A stretch of DNA of 8,707 bases from Cyanobacteria bacterium UBA11370 (GTDB taxonomy: Bacteria > Cyanobacteriota > Cyanobacteriia > Cyanobacteriales > Coleofasciculaceae), in contig DNGI01000546.1 in assembly GCA_003486645.1 (NCBI GenBank), positions 1-8,707 on the forward strand, given 5' to 3'. A model generated the notes under the pieces. The model had not been told where the DNA came from. It ran no database searches and saw only the letters and a program-made list of their open reading frames with translations. A program made the position numbers and the translations under genes. Each line of letters starts with the position of its first letter. The stretch's first letter is position 1. Of the stretch, positions 5,112 through 8,707 are shown piece by piece.

Positions 5112-6596
5112 ATGCGTTACTTTCCGTTAATGGTTTTGTTCCCCCTCTCCCTATCATTGCCCCTTCTGACACCATCAGGAGTTCATGCCCAAACTGAACG
5201 AGATCCCCGTTTATCCTCTCAAGGATTTTGGCCTCAAGCCGAACAACTCGTGCAACAACAGTTAAATTTAATTAACCGCATTCAGCGATCGCTTTCTAGT
5301 CCCGATGTAAACCAGACTGAAGCAACGCGGGGACAATTGTTCCTGCATTTAGGACAGGTGGAACGCTTTCTAGAAAGCCAATACCGAATTCCCCAATTAT
5401 TGTGTAACAATGGCACGGTTTCTCCAGATATACCGACCAACTTGACATTATCCCAACGAGAGGTGTATTGTGCCCTCTATACTTCGACCCAGCAGCTACA
5501 ACCGATGATCTCCCTGCTAGATCGTCGTTTGCCCATGCTTGCAGGTCTAGCCGCACCCAATCCTATCACCCCAACTGATCCTAAACCTATAGGGTTGCGC
5601 CTGAACTTACAAAATCCGATCCGACCTCGATTTTCCCCAGTCCCCGATTTTCCCGAACCCGAACCGCCTGTGATTGGTGTTCCGGCGAAGACTCCTATGG
5701 TTGACTATGAGGAACCCCCCTTACAACCTGCGATCGCGCCTCCTGAACAAGCGTCTATCACCCTTTTATCCGCACGGGAACAGTTAATTGTTCTATTACC
5801 CCAATTTCCCGAATCTACTCGAATTATCGACCCAGGACCAAATCCTGAAATTATTGCGCGTGGGATGTATGGTCTTTTGCCATTGGAACCTCAACAGTAT
5901 GCAGAATTTTTGGCTAAACCGAACACGGGGATTGCTCGCATTTTACTCACTGAAACCTACAATCCTGACCCAAATCAGTTACGAAATCGCCTACAACCTG
6001 CTGTATTAGAACGATTTCCGTTTGTTCCTCTTGCTGATAATCCGAATGGTTCAATTCCTCGTTTAGCGCTGGAGATTGAACAAGAAAACTTTGAGATTCC
6101 GATGCCAGGATTGGATTATGGTTTTATCGTGAATTTGGGGGAGGTATCGTTAGAAACGCTTGATTCTACTCTAAAAAATATCTCAACTCTTTCACCCGCA
6201 CAACGAGATTTATTCCTCAATTATAATCCTCCCAATCAGTTAGAAGCTTTGCAAGTAGACCAGCGACGGTTTTTGACAGGTAAAGATGGAGTGGGTTTTG
6301 TCCCGCCTGTGAGTCCACCCGCCTCAACTCAATCGCCAGTTGTACTTAAAAATACTTATTTAGTCAGATTAATTCAGTTTGAAATTCCCGACGTATTGCT
6401 CACAGGCGAACCTGTTTCTAGGGCACAACGGCGCAATCTTCCTGATATTCTCAAAACACCCAGTAGTGATGTATTGGTTGCCTTTCAACCTGTCCATCAG
6501 CGTTTGGATGGTAGTTATACGGTACTTTGGCGTTTGCTCTATCGATTCCCCGATCCCAAGATTGAAGATTTAGATCAGTACGTTGAACTCGAATAA
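5112..6596 (+). CDS. Exported proline-rich protein of unknown function
   Basis: The 494-aa protein starts with a clear Sec signal peptide: MRYFPLMVLFPLSLSLPLL, then cleavage near VHA-QTE at residue 26. The mature protein is therefore periplasmic, outer-membrane associated or secreted. Three parts can be seen. A helical N-terminal domain (about 35-147) has the only two cysteines, C98 and C120, a possible disulfide. A proline-rich linker covers about 148-213 (e.g. PDFPEPEPPVIGVP, 178-191). A larger C-terminal domain (about 214-494) ends in an alternating strand-like stretch, NTYLVRLIQFEIPDVLL (414-430), then SSDVLVAFQP and DGSYTVLWRLLYRF. No enzymatic motif is recognised. No Shine-Dalgarno precedes the ATG, but the signal peptide starts exactly there. 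It may be a cyanobacteria-specific envelope protein, which is an inference. Confidence 0.85.
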   Translation: MRYFPLMVLFPLSLSLPLLTPSGVHAQTERDPRLSSQGFWPQAEQLVQQQLNLINRIQRSLSSPDVNQTEATRGQLFLHLGQVERFLESQYRIPQLLCNNGTVSPDIPTNLTLSQREVYCALYTSTQQLQPMISLLDRRLPMLAGLAAPNPITPTDPKPIGLRLNLQNPIRPRFSPVPDFPEPEPPVIGVPAKTPMVDYEEPPLQPAIAPPEQASITLLSAREQLIVLLPQFPESTRIIDPGPNPEIIARGMYGLLPLEPQQYAEFLAKPNTGIARILLTETYNPDPNQLRNRLQPAVLERFPFVPLADNPNGSIPRLALEIEQENFEIPMPGLDYGFIVNLGEVSLETLDSTLKNISTLSPAQRDLFLNYNPPNQLEALQVDQRRFLTGKDGVGFVPPVSPPASTQSPVVLKNTYLVRLIQFEIPDVLLTGEPVSRAQRRNLPDILKTPSSDVLVAFQPVHQRLDGSYTVLWRLLYRFPDPKIEDLDQYVELE

Positions 6597-6611
6597 TTGA
6601 ATTGAAAAATG

Positions 6612-6628
6612 GGGAGTAGGGAGCAGGA
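6612..6628. repeat. Short G-rich heptamer repeat
   Basis: GGGAGTA (6612-6618) and GGGAGCA (6619-6625), then GGAGGAA, form a degenerate 7-bp array in the 61-bp convergent gap. It resembles other cyanobacterial STRR units. Its last unit merges into the left arm of the hairpin at 6622-6642. Confidence 0.5.
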
Positions 6629-6642
6629 GGAAAACTCCTGCT
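6622..6642. terminator. Perfect hairpin between convergent genes
   Basis: AGCAGGAG (6622-6629), loop GAAAA, CTCCTGCT (6635-6642) make a GC-rich 8-bp perfect stem. It lies 25 bp after the stop of the proline-rich protein gene and 15 bp past the stop of the facing HD-domain gene. Its symmetry lets it act on both transcripts. There is no U-tract, so it is not a classic intrinsic terminator, which is usual in cyanobacteria. Confidence 0.55.
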
Positions 6643-6657
6643 AAGTCTTAAACCCTA

Positions 6658-7524
6658 TCAACACGCTAATTTTAACTCTCTGCTACTCATGCCATTCTCC
6701 TGTTCAACCTGAAACACATTGGCATAAAGATTAGCGATAATTTGCTTCCCAAACATTGTCAATTCTAAGTAGCTTAATGCGGGTTGAATGTACTGAAAAA
6801 CGACATTCCAGAAAAAGTTAGGGTAGTTCTGCCGTAAATCACCCGGATGGCGGAACCCTAAAATTTTATTCGTCCCGCTTTCTTCAAATTCATAAAACAA
6901 CGCTGGAAGTTTTTGCAAATAGTAAGGATCAGAAAGCTGACCAATTAAATCTGCTGCACGGGTTAAACCAGGATAATTAACAGTGTCCTTATGGTCGTTA
7001 TCGAGTGGAACCGGAAAACGGGTCAACTCAATATTCTGTTGCACCTTGGGTACATGAATTAAGGAATGAGAACCCAAACATTCCTCAACAAAAACTTTAC
7101 TTCGGTCTACATGATACGGAGTTAAACTGGCATCGGTTGCTTCAATGGGTAGGGAAATCATCATTTCATCTACACCAATAGAATATAATCTTTTATCCGT
7201 TTGATCATCTCGACAAACTCCCTTAACATAGCCAATGTCATGACATAACCAAGAAGCGATCGCATTTAACCAATCTTCACAAGCAACGCTACCCTCACGG
7301 AGGTGTTTTCCTCGCAAAATTTCTTGACCAACTAACGTTACCAAAATTGTATGCTCAACATCATGATAGAGAGCGTCACTATTAGCAATCTGTTCGAGAG
7401 CCATATTAGCGATCCAGCCGATCAAATCTGCATAGTCTGGGTGGAGGCTACCATAAGTGTGGTGGTATCCAGCTTGCAGACGCTCAACGCAGTTACGAAT
7501 CATCACTTCTGTGAGAGTAAACAT
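6658..7524 (-). CDS. HD-domain (metal-dependent phosphohydrolase-like) protein
   Basis: The 288-aa protein has the ordered residues of the HD superfamily: H54/H58 in ALYHDVEHT, the H95-D96 doublet in WLCHDIGYVKG, and a later D192 in RAADLIGQLSDP. These are expected to bind metal and catalyse hydrolysis of a phosphoester or nucleotide. The spacing YHDVEHT to CHDIGY is also seen in cyclic-nucleotide phosphodiesterase-like HD proteins, but the substrate cannot be inferred. No signal peptide, membrane segment or fused sensor domain is present, so it is probably a stand-alone cytosolic enzyme. The ATG is preceded by a strong Shine-Dalgarno (GGGGAGGA), which supports the start. The gene converges on the proline-rich protein gene. 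It is divergent from the HTH-TIR gene across 502 bp of repeat-rich DNA, so shared control is possible but unproven. Confidence 0.85.
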   Translation of the reverse strand: MFTLTEVMIRNCVERLQAGYHHTYGSLHPDYADLIGWIANMALEQIANSDALYHDVEHTILVTLVGQEILRGKHLREGSVACEDWLNAIASWLCHDIGYVKGVCRDDQTDKRLYSIGVDEMMISLPIEATDASLTPYHVDRSKVFVEECLGSHSLIHVPKVQQNIELTRFPVPLDNDHKDTVNYPGLTRAADLIGQLSDPYYLQKLPALFYEFEESGTNKILGFRHPGDLRQNYPNFFWNVVFQYIQPALSYLELTMFGKQIIANLYANVFQVEQENGMSSRELKLAC

Positions 7525-7527
7525 GAC

Positions 7528-7535
7528 TCCTCCCC
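7528..7535 (-). promoter_or_regulatory. Strong Shine-Dalgarno of the HD-domain gene
   Basis: GGGGAGGA on the minus strand ends 3 nt before the ATG. It is the strongest ribosome binding site in the window and contrasts with the weak or absent sites of most neighbours. Confidence 0.75.
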
Positions 7536-7581
7536 TAACAAACTTTTAATGCAGTCCCTGAATCAATTTGCTGAGTCAATC

Positions 7582-7602
7582 GATTTTGGATTTTAGATTT
7601 TA
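7582..7602. repeat. Heptamer tandem repeat GATTTTR x3
   Basis: GATTTTG (7582-7588), GATTTTA (7589-7595) and GATTTTA (7596-7602) form a 7-bp array, 58 bp upstream of the HD-domain gene start. It is an STRR-like element of the type common in cyanobacterial intergenic DNA. No function is evident. Confidence 0.75.
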
Positions 7603-7644
7603 AATTTACCCCGAACACAAGAGGTGTTAGCCGAGAACCGTTAA

Positions 7645-7667
7645 TTACTAGTGTGATTTACTAGTAA
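7645..7667. promoter_or_regulatory. Dyad TTACTAGT-N7-ACTAGTAA
   Basis: TTACTAGT (7645-7652) and ACTAGTAA (7660-7667) are exact inverted repeats with a 7-nt spacer. TTACTAGT also recurs as a direct repeat at 7658-7665, because ACTAGT is itself a palindrome. It sits about 120 bp upstream of the HD-domain gene. It is a plausible operator, with the regulator unknown. Confidence 0.4.
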
Positions 7668-7687
7668 CAAAACTGGAACCAGAAAAC

Positions 7688-7838
7688 CTCATCAAAACTT
7701 CATAAATTTTGTTGATTTTTGAAATACTTGTAAAATAATAACAACTTGATCAATGATGTTATCCTCAAGATCCTCATAAAAAATCATGGCATTAGTTCCG
7801 GCTGATATGCAACCTCATGAAAGCTCATAAAAGCTCAG
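7688..7838 (+). promoter_or_regulatory. Helically phased TCA(T) repeat array
   Basis: TCA(T) cores begin at 7689, 7700, 7765, 7774, 7784, 7815, 7825 and 7835. Steps are 9-11 bp within clusters, and 65 and 31 bp between clusters, close to whole turns of B-DNA. The last cluster is an exact 10-bp tandem: CTCATGAAAG, CTCATAAAAG, CTCAGG (7814-7839). Such phasing is typical of cooperative binding of a dimeric or response-regulator-type protein to one face of DNA. The array lies between the divergent HD-domain and HTH-TIR genes. Confidence 0.4.
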
Positions 7839-7879
7839 GTTATACCAGGTGTTCACTAAAAGCTACTCCTTTACTCAAT

Positions 7880-7903
7880 CCTCTAGATAGAATTATATAG
7901 AGG
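7880..7903. promoter_or_regulatory. Interrupted dyad near a possible promoter of the HTH-TIR gene
   Basis: CCTCTA (7880-7885) pairs with TAGAGG (7898-7903). After one mismatch, ATA/TAT continue the stem around a GAAT loop. TATATA at 7894-7899 with TTTACT 18 nt upstream is a weak candidate -10/-35 pair, so the dyad would overlap the promoter. A HIP1 site follows at 7910. Confidence 0.3.
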
Positions 7904-7918
7904 CGGTCGGCGATCGCG

Positions 7919-8018
7919 AACCATCCAGCTTAGGAATTTCCGAGAAAACTCTGGTTGAGAAATACCGAAGCTCGATCCTAAACGAACTCGGCATAAATTT
8001 CCCACGACTTCGATGGTT
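7919..8018 (+). promoter_or_regulatory. Potentially folded 5' leader of the HTH-TIR gene
   Basis: Nested complementary segments enclose the whole leader. AACCATC (7919-7925) pairs perfectly with GATGGTT (8012-8018). GGAATTTCCGAG (7933-7944) pairs with CTCGGCATAAATTTCC (7987-8002) through a 5-bp CCGAG/CTCGG helix plus bulged extensions. The outer 3' arm abuts the Shine-Dalgarno (TAAGGA, 8018-8023), so folding could limit ribosome access. No known riboswitch class is recognised and the fold was judged by eye. Confidence 0.3.
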
Positions 8019-8026
8019 AAGGAAAG

Positions 8027-8707
8027 ATGGATTTTAAAGAAGCCTTGGAATTTGTAGATTACTTAACCTATGCCAAAACAGGAAAGCATCTTAATGACTT
8101 AGAACGGGAAGTTTTTATTGGGTCTTGGCAAGGACGGACTTATGAGGAGATTTATCCCCATAATCCTGAGTATATCGAAAAATATGTCGGTTATAAATTA
8201 TGGCAGAAACTTTCCAGTGTTTTGGGAGAAAAAGTCACTAAAAAAAAGATTCAAGGTGCTATTGAACGAGCGCTAAAACAACAACAACGAGTATTAATTA
8301 GTCATCACAACCAAGAGCCAGATGTGAGTTTGGCGATACAGTTGTATGAGGCGATCGCATCGGCTGGATATAAACCCTTTAGGGCTAATATTGGAGCAAT
8401 TTCAATCAATGATTCTGAGCCGATAACAAAAGAATTAGTTGATATTAATACCGAATTAGCGCAGTGTGATTATTTTTTATTGCTATTATCTCCCCAAGCT
8501 GCAATTAGTGAAATGGTTATTGAAGAGTTACAGCGAGCGAAGGAATTACGAGATTCTCGCTATAGCCATAAACCTGTTTTACTTCCAATTCGAGTAAATT
8601 GTCCTTCTCATACTTTTTTCAACCACGATTTACGCAGCTATCTTCACGGAATTAGACAATGTGAATGGAAATCTCCAACGGATACTCCAAGGGTTATACA
8701 AGCAGTT
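8027..8707 (+). CDS. vMAP-type HTH plus TIR-domain protein, 3' end outside window
   Basis: The frame is open from ATG 8027 to the window edge (227 residues, no stop). An in-frame TAA at 8018-8020 and AAGGA just upstream fix the start. Residues 1-80 match the N-terminal helix-turn-helix module of cyanobacterial vWA-MoxR-associated (vMAP-like) proteins: LTYAKTGKHLNDLEREVFIG, then SWQGRTYEEI, then KLWQKLSSVLGEKVTKKKIQ. Residues 87-190 form a TIR domain: RVLISHH, DVSLAIQLYEAIASAGY, CDYFLLLLSPQAAISEM and KPVLLPIRVN. E167 in SEMVIEEL sits where TIR NADases have the catalytic Glu. Residues 199-224 (NHDLRSYLHGIRQ, then DTPRVIQ) match the linker that in such proteins usually leads to an AAA-like ATPase. 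It is probably a cytosolic signalling or self/phage-response effector. The ATPase part is inferred. Confidence 0.85.
   Translation, partial: MDFKEALEFVDYLTYAKTGKHLNDLEREVFIGSWQGRTYEEIYPHNPEYIEKYVGYKLWQKLSSVLGEKVTKKKIQGAIERALKQQQRVLISHHNQEPDVSLAIQLYEAIASAGYKPFRANIGAISINDSEPITKELVDINTELAQCDYFLLLLSPQAAISEMVIEELQRAKELRDSRYSHKPVLLPIRVNCPSHTFFNHDLRSYLHGIRQCEWKSPTDTPRVIQAV

Larger units (their letters stand above)
515..8358. repeat. Ten dispersed HIP1 octamers (GCGATCGC)
   Basis: Perfect GCGATCGC palindromes begin at 515, 1540, 2582, 2656, 4782, 5285, 5730, 7256, 7910 and 8351. The span given here only brackets the first and last site. HIP1 is strongly over-represented in many cyanobacterial genomes, so this is the best direct taxonomic signal in the window. 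Nine of the ten are inside genes. The one at 7910 lies in the leader of the HTH-TIR gene. Confidence 0.9.

Noticed and set aside
5296..6573. Three short ORFs (5296-5556 minus, 5788-6009 plus, 6379-6573 plus) within the proline-rich protein gene
   Set aside because: All are shadows of the 494-aa frame, which starts with a signal peptide and is continuous.
7351..7596. 81-codon plus-strand ORF opposite the 5' end of the HD-domain gene
   Set aside because: Overlaps the antisense of the HD metal-binding motif region and the Shine-Dalgarno; no independent support.
7786..7830. 14-codon ORF (MALVPADMQPHESS)
   Set aside because: Too short, no ribosome binding site, and it lies within the phased TCAT array.
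1..8707. tRNA or rRNA genes
   Set aside because: No cloverleaf with TTCGANNC arm or rRNA-like conserved blocks was seen in the intergenic regions by eye.

Overview
The window looks like a piece of a filamentous or colonial cyanobacterial chromosome. The base composition is moderately AT-rich. The palindrome GCGATCGC (HIP1, a cyanobacterial hallmark) occurs ten times, which is far above chance for an 8.7-kb stretch. Intergenic DNA is full of short tandem repeats with 6-, 7-, 9- and 10-bp periods, like the STRR sequences of Nostoc/Calothrix-type genomes. Several proteins (a proline-rich secreted protein, a 102-aa protein, an HD-domain protein, an HTH-TIR protein) have a cyanobacterial flavour. 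No tRNA, rRNA, CRISPR array or intact transposase was seen.

Layout. 1-27: hexamer repeat. 79-735 (-): SAM-dependent methyltransferase. 736-1073: divergent intergenic region with two dyads. 1074-2447 (+): GH1 beta-glucosidase, followed after 38 bp by 2486-3178 (+), an N-acetylmannosamine-6-phosphate 2-epimerase (nanE), probably co-transcribed. 3179-3661: repeat-rich leader with a C5-run nonamer array, a 60-bp unit duplicated at a 73-bp period, and a 25-codon upstream ORF that ends on the next start codon. 3662-4474 (+): secreted alpha-carbonic anhydrase. 4475-4687: three hairpins, one resembling an IS200/IS605-type end. 4688-4996 (-): small conserved-looking protein with a GTG start, divergent from 5112-6596 (+), an exported proline-rich protein of unknown function. 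A hairpin separates the latter from the convergent HD-domain protein at 6658-7524 (-). 7525-8026: a 500-bp regulatory region with dyads, helically phased TCA(T) repeats and a foldable leader. 8027-8707 (+): N-terminal part of a large protein with a vMAP-type HTH and a TIR domain, cut by the window edge.

How the genes fit together. Most neighbours are functionally independent. The GH1-nanE pair suggests salvage of glycosides and amino sugars. The carbonic anhydrase fits periplasmic CO2/bicarbonate interconversion in carbon acquisition. The HTH-TIR gene is the most interesting locus: its domain order matches cyanobacterial effector or conflict proteins that usually continue into an AAA-like ATPase. 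That continuation lies outside the window and is inferred.
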